Source of the DNA: Chara braunii
Taxonomy: Eukaryota; Streptophyta; Charophyceae; Charales; Characeae
Reading direction: 5' to 3'
NCBI GenBank assembly: GCA_003427395.1
Contig: BFEA01000279.1
Span: forward strand, 1,460,182-1,524,181
DNA: 64,000 nt
Shown: positions 43,593-54,042 of the stretch, one piece after another
How the letters are laid out: each line of letters opens with the position of its first letter
Position numbering within the stretch: position 1 is the stretch's first letter
Notes under the pieces: model-generated
Databases searched by the model: none
Seen by the model: only the letters and a program-made list of their open reading frames with translations
Told to the model about the DNA's origin: nothing
Program-made: the position numbers and the translations under genes

Positions 43593-43705
43593 CTCCTCAG
43601 CCTTCTTGCTGCCGTAATAAACTTGAGGCCGCTCAAAGGCCCCAAAGCCGATCGTCACTGGATTCTCACCATTGTCACAGTACGGGGCTCCGATGAAGCA
43701 ATGGG
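43593..43705 (-). CDS. S1A serine protease exon 2 (catalytic His)
   Basis: The minus strand after an acceptor (cgacag) reads (A)HCFIGAPYCDNGENPVTIGF then GAFERPQVYYGSKKAEE and a donor gtgagt. With the single base carried over from exon 1 it forms the TAAHC motif holding the catalytic His. Phase 1 at its start and phase 0 at its end agree with exons 1 and 3. Confidence 0.75.
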
Positions 43706-43803
43706 CTGTCGTTGTAGCGGAGTGGACAAAAATACGCAGCCGAATAAACAGGTATAAATCATCGCATCAAAACACAGCCGACCACACAGGTAGAAATCAA
43801 TTT

Positions 43804-43864
43804 GTCTAAGATCAAGTGTAGTATCTGTTCTGATCAGTTTAATATCTGATCCGCGGTCCATCGG

Positions 43865-43893
<29 letters not shown>
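43804..43893 (+). pseudogene. U2 snRNA-derived fragment with A29 tail
   Basis: gtctaagatcaagtgtagta and tctgttctgatcagtttaat match U2 snRNA. The fragment stops at ggtccatcgg and continues as poly-A. The 5' stem-loop is cut. It has the same 3' limit as the copy at 17446. Confidence 0.85.
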
Positions 43894-43896
<3 letters not shown>

Positions 43897-44664
43897 AGTC
43901 CAAGAGGGAGTTCAAAAAAAGAAAGCGAGAAGCCTCAAAACGGGTGAGAAGGGGGGAGACATAGGACATAATAGAGTCCCGAAGCAGAAGGAGGAATGAT
44001 GAATGAGGGCACGCTCACACTAGAACGTTCCGGGATGGATGAACGAGGGCACAGTCACACTAGAACGATCCGGGATGTATCAGACCGCAATCACAGCCGG
44101 ACCTGAATGTATTCGACTGCAAGTACTGTCAAAGTTAACTCGGTCGAAACAGTTCAGAACGACCAACGACGCTGAGATGCGAAAGGGGATATTGCTACGA
44201 TATGTTTCTAAAACCGCCAAATTGCAAACATAGTGGTTTTGAAACATATTGCAGCAACTTTACCGCTCAGCGCAATTATTGTCACAAACAAACACGTTCT
44301 TTTTTTCTTCTCTTTTTTGGGGGGAAAAGGCAGAGGATCCTTTATTCACAGTCAAAAGTAACTCTGAGGCCGGGAATCCTCAACAAACAACCCGGGGACA
44401 AGTCCCACACTTACGCTGATCCTTGATTTCGGGTCGTTGATCTTCCGAATCTGCGGTCAGAAATCGAATATTCGGGTAAGTGGGACCTGGCCCCCGGAGG
44501 TTAACCATGGCACGGGGGCATGGTTACGGGACCTGATCCAGCTTCAGCTCATCAAATCTAGGTCGCTGCTGACTGTTTGCTGTTATGCCAACAGTTGCTG
44601 TAAACCAACCTTATCTTGAGCCCTCTGCTCTTCTCAGTCTAACAAACAAACACGTTCGGGAGCA

Positions 44665-44668
<4 letters not shown>

Positions 44669-44756
<88 letters not shown>

Positions 44757-44806
44757 GCTAATCTTCTCTGTATCGTTCCAGATGTGCCGGAGGACAGCCT
44801 AGCCTT
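44669..44806 (-). pseudogene. U6 snRNA 5' fragment with 85-nt poly-A (minus strand)
   Basis: On the minus strand gtcctccggcacatctggaa leads into cgatacagagaagattagca, the 5' half of U6 snRNA including the ACAGAGA box, with a few bases of the U6 5' region deleted. It then passes directly into 85 A. The 3' half of U6 is absent. The homopolymer is T on the plus strand. Confidence 0.85.
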
Positions 44807-44811
44807 TTTTA

Positions 44812-44842
44812 AATGCTAATCTTCTCTGTATCCTTTTTTTTT
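44812..44842 (-). pseudogene. Second small U6 fragment
   Basis: aatgctaatcttctctgtat repeats the inverse U6 segment of the preceding entry, again beside a T run. Probably a tandem duplication of part of it. Confidence 0.7.
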
Positions 44843-45253
44843 TATTACAAAAAAGCGGGGGCAAAGAGCAATTCTGAAAGAGCAATTCTCAGCGCATGCT
44901 CGTACGAGGATTGAAAAATCCTCGTTTCAGTATTGGGCTGAGGAGCATCAATCAATCCACATGAGCACCGGAGCAACGAAAGAACAGTTACTATGGAGTC
45001 CATAAGAAACGTTCAATGAATCTAATTACGGTCAAATTCATACGCACCCTCCCCCCCGGACCTTCACAGAAGGAGATTTCTACAAGGGAGATATGATACG
45101 ATTACCTGTCTCTCCCGCCGTCACAGAATGAATGAGAATCTCTGCATCAAGTGTTTTTTTTTTTGTTTTTTTTTTTTTGTTTTGGTGCCGCCACAGAGTA
45201 TAGATCTCTGGACCTTCTGTTGCAAGTGGAATTCGGAAAATAGCGTTCTCAAC

Positions 45254-45315
45254 CTAGTATAGATCAAGGGCAGTATCAGTCCTGATCAATCTAATATCCG
45301 ATCCGCGGTCCATCG
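45254..45315 (+). pseudogene. Diverged U2 snRNA-derived fragment
   Basis: tatagatcaagggcagtatc, then agtcctgatcaatctaatat and ccgatccgcggtccatcg follow the 43804 copy with about 15 percent differences. It continues as an A-rich but not homopolymeric sequence, so it is older. Confidence 0.75.
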
Positions 45316-45494
45316 TGCCAAATTGCAACCAAAAGGAAAAAGGAAGAAGTGGATTTTATTCGAGCTCACACTGCGAAGCAGGGATCGAGAAACTCTTCGA
45401 GACGACAATGATACACAAGCGCAGAAAATCCTGAACAAAAAAGAGGAGAAGAAGGAGTGTATTTTCACGGAGCTCGCACGGCAAAGCAATCCAG

Positions 45495-45495
<1 letters not shown>

Positions 45496-45538
<43 letters not shown>

Positions 45539-45541
45539 ACA
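45496..45541. repeat. (AAC)n microsatellite
   Basis: About 14 AAC units. Intronic for the protease; a glutamine-like frame here is incidental. Confidence 0.95.
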
Positions 45542-46000
45542 AACAAACATTGAAAAGGCACACTTTTGTGACCAAAAAAAAATAAAAAATACACAAGCGG
45601 AAATAAGCAAACACTGGTAAGGGGATCAAGGACCTCGCGGCACAACGCAGGGAACACGAGTCAAATGGTGCGTGGATTATTTGGCGGGAAAGGGCAAGTA
45701 CATCCGCTACTGCCAAGAGTGATACATCTACATTGAAACCTTCTGTGCGAAGAAGATGCACTCGCCATTATTCTCTTTCCGTGAGAAGAAGATGGCCGGG
45801 CCGCAAGGACCCACTGCTGACAACATCATTCCGTAAAACGAAATACCCCAACAATGGGGAAGAGCAAAGCAAAGAAGAAAGATAGAAAGGAGAATTAGAA
45901 AGAGTAAATTCTACCATAACCAAAGAAAGAGCCCGCTAGTACAGGCCCGACGCTGGCCGCATCATCTACAAAAGCAGAGCTATATATATATATATACCGT

Positions 46001-46126
46001 CGTTTGTTGTCCTCTTCTCCCTCTCTGCCTACGGTTTACCGGGCAGTTCTATTTGACCATATATACCGTCACAAATGAAACTGCCCGGTAAACCGTAGGC
46101 AGAGAGAGAGAAGAGGACAACAAACG
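46001..46126. repeat. Long inverted repeat, 48-bp arms, 30-nt loop
   Basis: Left arm 46001-46048 (cgtttgttgtcctcttctcc ... accgggcagtt) pairs with 46079-46126 (aactgcccggt ... gaggacaacaaacg) almost perfectly. (TA)n flanks both sides and can extend the stem. It could be a young foldback MITE or a hairpin RNA source. Confidence 0.9.
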
Positions 46127-46136
46127 AGGGGCTGTG

Positions 46137-46170
<34 letters not shown>

Positions 46171-46259
46171 TGTGACATTGTAAATCAGAACGGGAAGGCG
46201 GAAAATATATATATAGTCAGACAGAGGTACAGGTATATATACGATGGAGGATGCTTTAC

Positions 46260-46479
46260 CTGCTGTGAGAGCATAGGAAGGGCTCAGCAAGCTCGCTGCG
46301 CAGCCCCAACCAACCCCATCACCTGGGCGGTCGAACGGCCAGTCCCAGTCCCAGGAATGCTTGTGTCTCAACTGCAACTGGAAAGGAAAATAGTCCGCGT
46401 GCGCCGCCCTTCCACCCTGGATCAGCCTCCTCGACTCCACGGTGGGCGCCGCTCCCATCATTATCAGCAGCGTTGGCAT
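46260..46479 (-). CDS. S1A serine protease exon 1 (propeptide junction)
   Basis: The minus strand reads MPTLLIMMGAAPTVESRRL, then IQGGRAAHADYFPFQLQLRH and, to the donor, WGCAASLLSPSYALTA. A hydrophobic start (short signal-like segment), an IQGG activation-type N-terminus (IVGG in typical members) and the CGxSLxxxxxxLTA block identify a chymotrypsin-fold protease. The donor gtaaag follows in phase 1 and joins exon 2 to make TAAHC. Met at 46479 is the first in frame near the hydrophobic segment; upstream in-frame sequence is also open (LASLLL...), so the true start may lie farther upstream or in another exon. A secreted digestive or defence protease would be the family expectation. Confidence 0.65.
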
Positions 46480-46489
46480 CAGCAACAGA

Positions 46490-47020
46490 GAAGCCAGGAT
46501 GCGCGGCAGCCATGACGAACCATCTCCCGTTCGAAAGCCGGACGAAAACAGATGATCGATGGCCGGATATCGACGACGACATAAGCGGGCGACTCATGAT
46601 GGGGTGTCGTCGTGCTTGGGTCCGATGTGCACAAGGAAGCCTTCCACCGCACAGACAAACACACTCCCACACACACACGCACACAAACGGAGAGAGGGAG
46701 AGAGAGACAGAGAGACAGCGAGAGAGGCGGTTCCGAGAGATAAAGCAGAACACCGGGGACGATGCGAATATTAGAACTGCGACACATATAAATACCAGGC
46801 AAGAGACCAAGGAGCGGCGGAACAAGCTCACACTGGTACCTTCTTTCCCAAAAGACTGAAAAAAAAGGGTCTGGGGATAGTCGCCCCCAGTTCGTATTGC
46901 CCCGAACATCTTGTTTGGGGTACCATTCGTTAGCGGCCTGCTAAGCTGCGGGGGAAGGAATTTGGGTAACCTCGGGAGGTTACGTCAAATTCGCTTTCTT
47001 TATTAAAATAAAAAATGAAA
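46490..47020. other. 5' flank of the protease gene, (CA)/(GAGA) patch
   Basis: Contains cacacacacgcacacaaacg and gagagagagacagagagaca near 46665-46735 and no further gene. A promoter could not be recognised. Confidence 0.4.
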
Positions 47021-47025
47021 AAAAA

Positions 47026-47313
47026 CAGTGACGTTTTCGAGATGCCCCCGAAAGTTGTACTTACTTACGAAATACCCCTGCCACGGCCGACTTACCCTGA
47101 TTTGGCCCTCTGACAACGATTGAAGTTTCCAAAAAACCTATGGCGTCGTTTGGGCCTGAAATACGTTACCGGTACCCGAACAAAATTTACAATATGCCTC
47201 TGTCGGATAGCAGCTGAATTCCAGCAGAACATTTTTGCATATGCCCCTACCGGTACCTGGCATCTTTTCAGGGGGCCTCTGTGCGGAAATGCATCTATGA
47301 CCGCCACTTTCTG

Positions 47314-47359
<46 letters not shown>

Positions 47360-47681
47360 GCACACACACACTAACACACACCCAGAGCTTCATCTTCGCG
47401 GCAGAGCCACAAAAACCACGTACCCCGAGTTCGAATTTCCCATGTCAGGACATGATGTGAGGGCATATCGCTTGGGACCGCTGAAAATGAGGGCATATCG
47501 CTTAGGGACCGCTGAAACGGGCTCGGCGGTCCGGTAAGGGAATCCCAAAAAGTTGTGCCCCTCACTGACAGGGCCCCGGAGGAAAGTTTTGAGGCCCCAG
47601 GGGCAAATCAGGGTACTTAGGCCGTCGGAGGGGTATTTCGCAAACCAATGTAACTTTCAGGGGCATTTCGAAAAATTTCTG
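47026..47681. mobile_element. TIR element, about 656 bp, 85-bp inverted ends
   Basis: Left end cagtgacgttttcgagatgc through cgaaatacccctgcc and taccctgatttggc. The inverse right end reads cagaaatttttcgaaatgcc, cgaaatacccctccg and taccctgatttgcc. Both ends start with CAG. A runs flank both sides (7-8 bp), compatible with a TSD but uninformative. The interior has (CT)n(CA)n at 47316-47372. It is non-coding. Confidence 0.65.
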
Positions 47682-47708
47682 AAAAAAACGCTGTTGAACA
47701 ATTCTAAA

Positions 47709-47903
47709 TGGGAGATTTGGGGAAATGGGTGAACTCGTGGGCCGGTCAGACACGTGTGGAGAAATTCTTATCATTGCAGGTTTGCATTGCTTTTAGCCTG
47801 GCACGGGGATTTGGGGAAATAGGTGAACTCGTCGGCCGGTCAGACACACGTGGAGAGATTTTTATCATTGCAGGTTTGCACTGCTTTCAGCCTGGCACGG
47901 GGC
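47709..47903 (+). repeat. Tandem duplication, period about 95 bp
   Basis: gatttggggaaatgggtgaa at 47714 and gatttggggaaataggtgaa at 47808 begin two units that each contain ggccggtcagacac and cattgcaggtttgca. Confidence 0.9.
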
Positions 47904-47924
47904 TTTTGTTCTGATGTGCCATGG

Positions 47925-48260
47925 GGCCTCTCTGCACTACGCTTGAAACTTGAAAAAGTTCAAGCGTTGTTCAAGAGATGTCCAACTCTTGAAATGCCCC
48001 ATAGCGCCGTCATCGCTGCACTTGCTGTAGACAGCCCCACCCTTGAACGTCGGATAGCACTACCCGACAGCGCCAAACTATTTGTCCTTCTCCCCCCCCC
48101 AAAAAAAAAGGTGTCCGCCTAGACAACAGAGTTTTGAAAAAGCAGACCTCGTGAGGCATCCCAGCCACCACCCTTGAAAAAGTGGCAGGCAGGTTCTGAC
48201 ACCACTTGAAAAACAAAATCGAGAGCAGGGTTCCATAGTGAGTGAGGCTGTGATGCCCAA
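47925..48260. repeat. Region of short inverted repeats
   Basis: ggggcctctctgcactacgc, cttgaaacttgaaaaagttcaag and ggcagg/cctgcc-type words resemble the ends of the segment at 51340-51482 (gcgtcgtgcagcgagcccc). Possibly degenerate Harbinger-like MITEs. No gene. Confidence 0.35.
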
Positions 48261-48399
48261 ACCTCACGCCCAGCGCGACTTCCTGATCGGAGTGGGATGT
48301 GGGCCTGGAAGTGCGAAAAGGGGTGTGCCAAGGATTTTTGGGAAAGTGGGGGTGGAGTCTCAGGTCAGAACTGCACATAGTATCAAAGCTAGGGTTTCG

Positions 48400-48910
48400 T
48401 GTCCCTTACTTTGTTTTGAGAATCTATAGACTGGATGGATAGGGTTCTACCATCATATACTGATTAACGAATATTCATAGGAATTGGAGGTATCAACACA
48501 TCTCTGCATAGGGGTGCTGGCCCCAACTTTCAGCTGATACATCACATCATATCATATCACGTCGTATTAAAACTAGGGTCTCATCTTCTGGTTTGGTGGT
48601 TGGGATGGGGATGATGTCTTAGTTTGTTTTTTGAGAATTGTAGATCTGGTTGACAGGGTGTTACCATCATCTGACATATATGGATTCACGAACACACATA
48701 ATCATAGGAAGTGGGAGACATTAATACATCTCCGTATAAGGGACGCTGGACCCGATTTCCAACTGATACATTCATACCGTTGTACATTGACGCTGGACCC
48801 GATTTCCAGCAGGTGAAGCTCCCCACCAACAGATGGAGCCTTCGATGCTGGAACCTACCTAACGGGGATGCTCTTATCATCTCGTTAAGTAGGCTTCCGG
48901 TATACGGAGT
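48400..48910. other. No supported gene; local duplications
   Basis: gacgctggacccgatttcca occurs at about 48744 and 48789. The segments at 48360-48500 and 48570-48690 are related to each other (ctagggt, gttttgagaatc/ttttttgagaatt, ctaccatcat). No convincing frame. Confidence 0.45.
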
Positions 48911-48915
48911 TTTCT

Positions 48916-48916
<1 letters not shown>

Positions 48917-48962
<46 letters not shown>
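48917..48962. repeat. Poly-A run (46 nt) with (AAAC)n
   Basis: Homopolymer followed by aacaaacaaacaaacaaaca. Retroposon-tail-like. Confidence 0.9.
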
Positions 48963-48965
<3 letters not shown>

Positions 48966-49046
48966 AACAAACAAACAAACAAACAGAACTGAGATCTCCT
49001 GTGGCGGGGGTTCAGGGGCATGGGTGCAATAAGGCTAAGAGACGGG

Positions 49047-49500
49047 TTACTTTTGGTCTGATGGCGGTCGATGTCGTGCAACGTAAGGCAGATGGCATGC
49101 GTGGTGCATCTCGGGCCGTCCGGTCCACTTGTTTTGGTGGCAGCGGTTCGGGAGACGTCCATCCATAAGGGTGGCGATTTCTAGGACTCGGACCACGTGG
49201 CGAGTGTCGCCGCATGTTATGGTTAGGCTCCGTATCCCCAGAAGCTCGGCGGTTGCCACGCCGTCTGCAATTTCTTCATGGCGTATGGGGCCAATACGGG
49301 GCTATGGAGTTCCACGGAACCACTGTGAGCTGGTGGTATGGGAGGAGGATGCGGAAGGGAGGGAAATTGGTAGCAATAACGACGAAGCCGGGGGATATGA
49401 AGTATTGCGTGTTATACGTAGTTGGGTAATCGGGGCACCTCAGGTCGCTGGTTATGGCACAGTGAAATTCCCTGGCGCACAGTCGGTTCTCCGTTAGACA
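49047..49500. other. Unassigned GC-moderate segment with open frames on both strands
   Basis: 49129-49497 (+) is open for 122 codons and 49259-49047 (-) for 70. The minus peptide (GIRSLTITCGDTRHVVRVLE) looks more protein-like, but no homology is recognised and no splice sites were decided. From 49500 to 50220 no gene is supported. Confidence 0.2.
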
Positions 49501-50218
49501 GGGAAATTACCGATATCTCAGCCTAAGGTACCCTTCTCCCCAGTGTTCTAAGTATTCTGGATCCCGCGAATTCTCCCAGTCCGCGACGTACGACATCTTG
49601 TCATTCTAGCGTATTTGATCGGTGCTTCGATTGATAAGGGAATTTTCGGGTTTGGTGGCGGAATTCCTATCGGAAGTGCCAAGTTCGTCAGTGATCGCGA
49701 ATCGTCCGTGTGTGGACACGTGTAGGCCGCGCTGGTCAGATCGCGCTGACACGTGTGCACACGAGGCGTTCGGGCGTACATGGGCTGAGTTTCGTGCAAC
49801 CGTGAAGTTTTTGCCCTACATGCAAAATCGCAAAGTGGCATAGACAATTACCCAATCATCTAATCATTCAGTGATCCCATGATCAGCAAATATTCCCGTT
49901 TATGCAAAGTGACACTGCATCATACATTCGACATCGCACAACATCAATTCTTGTCATTAGTCATTCATCACGAGCTAAGATGAGCAAAAAAAGAAACAAC
50001 TAGCAAATCATTCAACCATGCAGAACTCATCCATCCGTCACACACAAAAGAAAGTATATCCAAATCGAGAAGAAGCGCCAATCAAGGCGAAAACAAGGAG
50101 AGATGCCGAATCGAAAAATAAGGGCGGATCGCTTGTAACCCGAATGCCTCAATCGAAACTTATATACAAAAACAAAGGAGAAGACAAAGAAAACCGCAAC
50201 TCCACGTCCATCCATCTC

Positions 50219-50221
<3 letters not shown>

Positions 50222-50292
<71 letters not shown>
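50222..50292. repeat. (CT)n microsatellite
   Basis: (CT) about 34 units. Confidence 0.95.
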
Positions 50293-50293
<1 letters not shown>

Positions 50294-50299
50294 CCCGAT

Positions 50300-51340
50300 G
50301 CGGACAGCCCGTCGTCACGCACCAACCCACGAAGTTGTCACCCCGCTTAGTCCTCTTGTGCCCGTCGGATTCGCTCGCGCGCTACAGTCCATCGTAGCCC
50401 CACACACCAATCCCGCACATTCGGCACCACCTCGTCGAGTCGCCCAACTCCCACTTTACTCACCTCTTTCTTCGCTCGTGAGCCGACCCTCACTGATCGC
50501 GTTACCGCGAGCTTCCAGCAACTGTATAAGAGAGCTATCTAATCGCGCAGCCGGAATTTATAGCGTGCATGCATGTGCGGAGAATGCGGAATTGCAAGGA
50601 CTTAGGAAGAGAGAGAGGGGAAGGGATTGCCTACGTTCTGCATGACCAGACCGCGGCGTGGGGGACGTAGCCACTCTCCACGCATCGATCCGATCATGCA
50701 GCCCTTGGGCTAACCAGCCATAACACGAAGGAGAAGAGAGGGGGGCAAAGACGAAGCTTAAGAAGAAAGATACAGTTACAAGGGCGCCCGCCCAAAAATT
50801 ATGGTTACACGCAAGATTAAGGGCGCCGACTAATCAGAGCTCTGTTACAACCGAAAACGAGTCGCGCGAGCAAAAAGGAAATAAGGCACGAATCTGAATT
50901 CCTATCTAATGCAAAAATTCCTATCTAATGCAAAAATGCAAAAAAGAAATAAAGCACGAATCCGAAAAGAAAGTCCGAAATTCCGAGAGTCATCGAGGGC
51001 TCGACAAGATTCGAAAAAGAATTTCAAAAAGAGAGAAGCAAAACTCTCGCGCGATCACCGCGCCAAAAACCCGACAGCAAAACAAAAAGAAGCGACGTCA
51101 ACCATTATTAATCGCGCGCGCGGCGGCGCGCCAGCCACTCGATCGACCATCCCGGGACTCGCCCAACTCTAAGCCTAGACATCCGAGAAAAAGCGACGTA
51201 AAAAGACGAAGAAGCAAAGACACCAATGCAATTTTTCCGTCGATCCCGATTTCCCGTAATTGGCCCAACCTTCCCAGCTAAGGACCCCTCATTGTCATCA
51301 CGTAGAAAATCGCGCGGAGACAGAAAGTGGTTCGTCACAC
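50300..51340. other. No supported gene
   Basis: Purine-rich and GC-rich patches, with a short duplication (attcctatctaatgcaaaa, twice at 50899-50935). Frames are basic and low complexity. Confidence 0.5.
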
Positions 51341-51690
51341 GGCTATGACTCACTTTTGAAGTTTTCAAAAGTAAGTTTGACAGTTCTTGAATCCGTTTTC
51401 TGCATCCTGCATCAAAAGGTCATGCAGCCATGCCGCACTCTTGAAACTTCAAGTTTTAAGCGTCGTGCAGCGAGCCCCATGATCCGGTAACAACTTTTCT
51501 TCCCATGCGGGGCCCCAACCTTCCCCCCACGTGTTTTCACATTCCTTCTGCTTGTGTCCCACCCCCTTTCGCTGGTCTTGTGACCGTTGCCCCTCGGTCT
51601 CCGCTTGTTCCAAGATTCGGTGTACGTGTCGTTTTTTTTTTGGGTAACTTCGGCACAGTAACGAAAGCAGTTTGAAAATGCACTGGGGAT

Positions 51691-52138
51691 CCAGCGGCCT
51701 AGCTCAGTTAGTTAGGCATGCAAGTGGCATTCAGGAGGTTGTGGGTTCGAGCCCCTGACCACCTGCGGCACACTTTGTGCCAACCAACTGTGATAGTCTG
51801 CTTGATACCCCTGATTGGTATTACTAGGGTCTATGACCAACACGGGTGTGAGTGTGAGCATGAGTGGGTTGTGTGTGGTGTGTGGGAGAGTTTTGGCCAT
51901 AGCCACTACTGGCAAAATGCTCAGTCTTTCCGTTAGCCGGCTCCCCCAATCAGTGGTCCCACCCTACTCCCTGATCACCGCCGATTAGGGTGGGGGGCAA
52001 CATGCATCCCCTTAATTGTGAGAGGTAGCTATGCTTGCCGGGGTCCCTTATACCGGCTTAGGAGTAGTGGTAGGTAGATAGTGAAAGTCGGAATTGAGAG
52101 AAGAATATAACTTAGTTTTGAAGAAAAAAAAAAAAAAG
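51691..52138 (+). mobile_element. tRNA-derived SINE with A-rich tail
   Basis: A-box tagctcagttagttaggc from 51699, B-box gggttcgagcc at 51742-51752, then a body of about 350 bp ending ttttgaagaaaaaaaaaaaa. gcactg lies before the head (about 51680) and directly after the tail (52138), a possible short target duplication. The head matches 15498. Functional tRNA rejected for lack of a closing acceptor stem. Confidence 0.8.
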
Positions 52139-52239
52139 CACTGCAGGCAATCCCAAAAACACAACACACCCATATGGGACCACAACGGACCCGAAACCTA
52201 GGATGTATAAACTCACCATTACCGGCCCTACTGCCTCAA

Positions 52240-52245
52240 GTGTAT

Positions 52246-52277
<32 letters not shown>

Positions 52278-52570
52278 TATTCCTGTATTTAATTTGTGGA
52301 ATTGAGGCTCAGGACCTCACAATTCTACCCGGGGATAACTGGGGCCACTACCGAGCCTCGCCTTGTACTAGAAAACGGGTTCAGCGTCCTATTAAAACAA
52401 AGTAAAAAGAAGAAGCTGGAAACCGGGTCCAACATCCCACAAAGAATACAGACATAAACCAGAGTTTTGAGAGCAGGCTGGAAACCGGGTTCAGTGTCCT
52501 ATATGGACAAATATCCGTTAACCGCATGCTGAAAAATGGGTCCAGCATCCTAGAAATTAGCGCAAGAGTG
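52240..52570 (+). repeat. Dispersed repeat with tandem gctggaaaccgggt
   Basis: A T run is followed by cacaattctacccgggg and actggggccactaccgagcc (compare 37690-37740). Three to four copies of ggaaaccgggttcagtgtcc-like units follow at 52415, 52478 and 52530. Confidence 0.65.
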
Positions 52571-52687
52571 AATAGAACTGTGAGCATTGAACACTCATTA
52601 ACTTTGAATGAACTGTAATGGAATCTGGTTGGCCGTAATGAACCCAATCATGTCTGTTCGTCAATCCAACAAGTCGATAAATAGCAT

Positions 52688-52795
52688 GGCTACCGTCTGG
52701 ACATCCGGACAGGTGTCCAGGATGTCCAGACGGTCTGCTGTCTGGTGTCTGGACGCCGGACCGTAGGAAGCCGGTCTGGAAGGAGCTGAAACAAC
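52688..52795. mobile_element. GC-rich palindromic end reiterating TCCAGAC/TCCGGAC
   Basis: gtctggacatccggacaggt, gtccaggatgtccagacgg and gtctggacgccggacc form nested inverted repeats. Same architecture as the MITE ends at 12130-12220, so probably a single end of a related element. Confidence 0.45.
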
Positions 52796-52869
52796 TAACA
52801 TTTCATTAAAATTGACATTTTTTTCTAAAAACACAAAATTGAACTTCGTTAAATTTGTCGTATCTTGTG

Positions 52870-53340
52870 GTGTGAAAGTGGGTACAGCATGGGTTGTAGA
52901 ACATGCATCATAGATTATAGATCATGTATCACACATCATAGACCATAGATCATAGTATCATCATGCATCATACATCATATATCGTGTATCATATATCATA
53001 GACCATTGATTATAAATTATAAGTATGATCATGTGTCATAAACTCATTGATCACATGTGTTGTAGACTCTGTACCGAATGGGTTGTAGGTCATAGATCAT
53101 AGATACATGCATCATATATTATAAGATTATATATTGTATATTAAATTCCATTCATCACCTATCTTATAGGATATACCATATGCCGTGATGATGTACGGAT
53201 CATCTATCATAATACCCATAAGTCGGGCCATAACCAATACCATAACTCACTTATCGTATATCATATATCACATCCTTATATATAACGTGTCTTATATGAT
53301 ATATTGTATGAGCTATATCATTCATCCTATACCATTCCTC
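52870..53340. repeat. Degenerate ATCATA satellite
   Basis: catagatcat, catcatatatc, gtatcatata and related words recur for about 450 bp. AT-rich, no gene. Confidence 0.75.
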
Positions 53341-53724
53341 TTGCTTTTGGTTTGTTGTGCATTATCGGGGGGCTTAACATTTTGATTTGACCTTTCTACA
53401 CTTACAATATTTTTTTGTGCTGCATGCGCGTATTCGTAAGTATGCAGTGTGTACCAAAACTTTGCTTGGCACACTTACACATTTCTTGGTTTTATAGTGT
53501 TGCCTTAGTGTTTCATATGTGTTGTATGAGCCCGTTGATACAACAAGTGGGGGTTGGGGGGGGGTGGGAAGGGCCCCCTCCCCCCCCCAATCCCTGTTTT
53601 TAAAAGGAAAACAAAGAAAAACAGGAAGAAAAAAAAAAACGAAGAAAAAAACGAAAAAAAAAATGTTTCAGGCCCGCTTATCATGCGGCTTATGTGGTTA
53701 GATACATTACACTCCTCGAGTGCG

Positions 53725-53729
<5 letters not shown>

Positions 53730-53786
<57 letters not shown>

Positions 53787-53824
53787 CTCTCTCTCTCTCT
53801 CTCTCCCCTCTCTCTCTCTCTCTC
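53730..53824. repeat. (CT)n microsatellite before gap
   Basis: (CT)n with cccctc interruptions runs into N. Confidence 0.95.
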
Positions 53825-53944
53825 NNNNNNNNNNNNNNNNNNNNNNNNNNNNNNNNNNNNNNNNNNNNNNNNNNNNNNNNNNNNNNNNNNNNNNNNNNNN
53901 NNNNNNNNNNNNNNNNNNNNNNNNNNNNNNNNNNNNNNNNNNNN
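53825..53944. other. Assembly gap (120 N)
   Basis: Gap inside a (CT)n tract that continues on the other side. Confidence 0.99.
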
Positions 53945-53960
53945 CTCTCTCTCTCTCCCC

Positions 53961-54041
<81 letters not shown>
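53945..54041. repeat. (CT)n(CA)n after gap
   Basis: (CT)n with cccccc interruption, then (CA) about 31 units to 54040. Confidence 0.95.

Positions 54042-54042
<1 letters not shown>

Larger units (their letters stand above)
43706..46259 (-). other. Large first intron of the protease gene, repeat-filled
   Basis: 2.55 kb between the donor gtaaag (46259 downward) and the acceptor at 43706. It holds two U2 fragments, a U6 fragment with a long poly-T, a duplicated gaacgagggcac motif (43990-44075), an (AAC)n tract (45497-45538) and a long hairpin (46001-46126). No other gene supported. Confidence 0.6.

Noticed and set aside
45496-45541. Polyglutamine protein segment
   Set aside because: An (AAC)n microsatellite inside an intron; the frame has no other protein-like sequence.
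51340-51482. Fifth Harbinger-like MITE
   Set aside because: The right end resembles the family (gtcgtgcagcgagcccc) but the left end is too diverged and no 3-bp duplication could be read.
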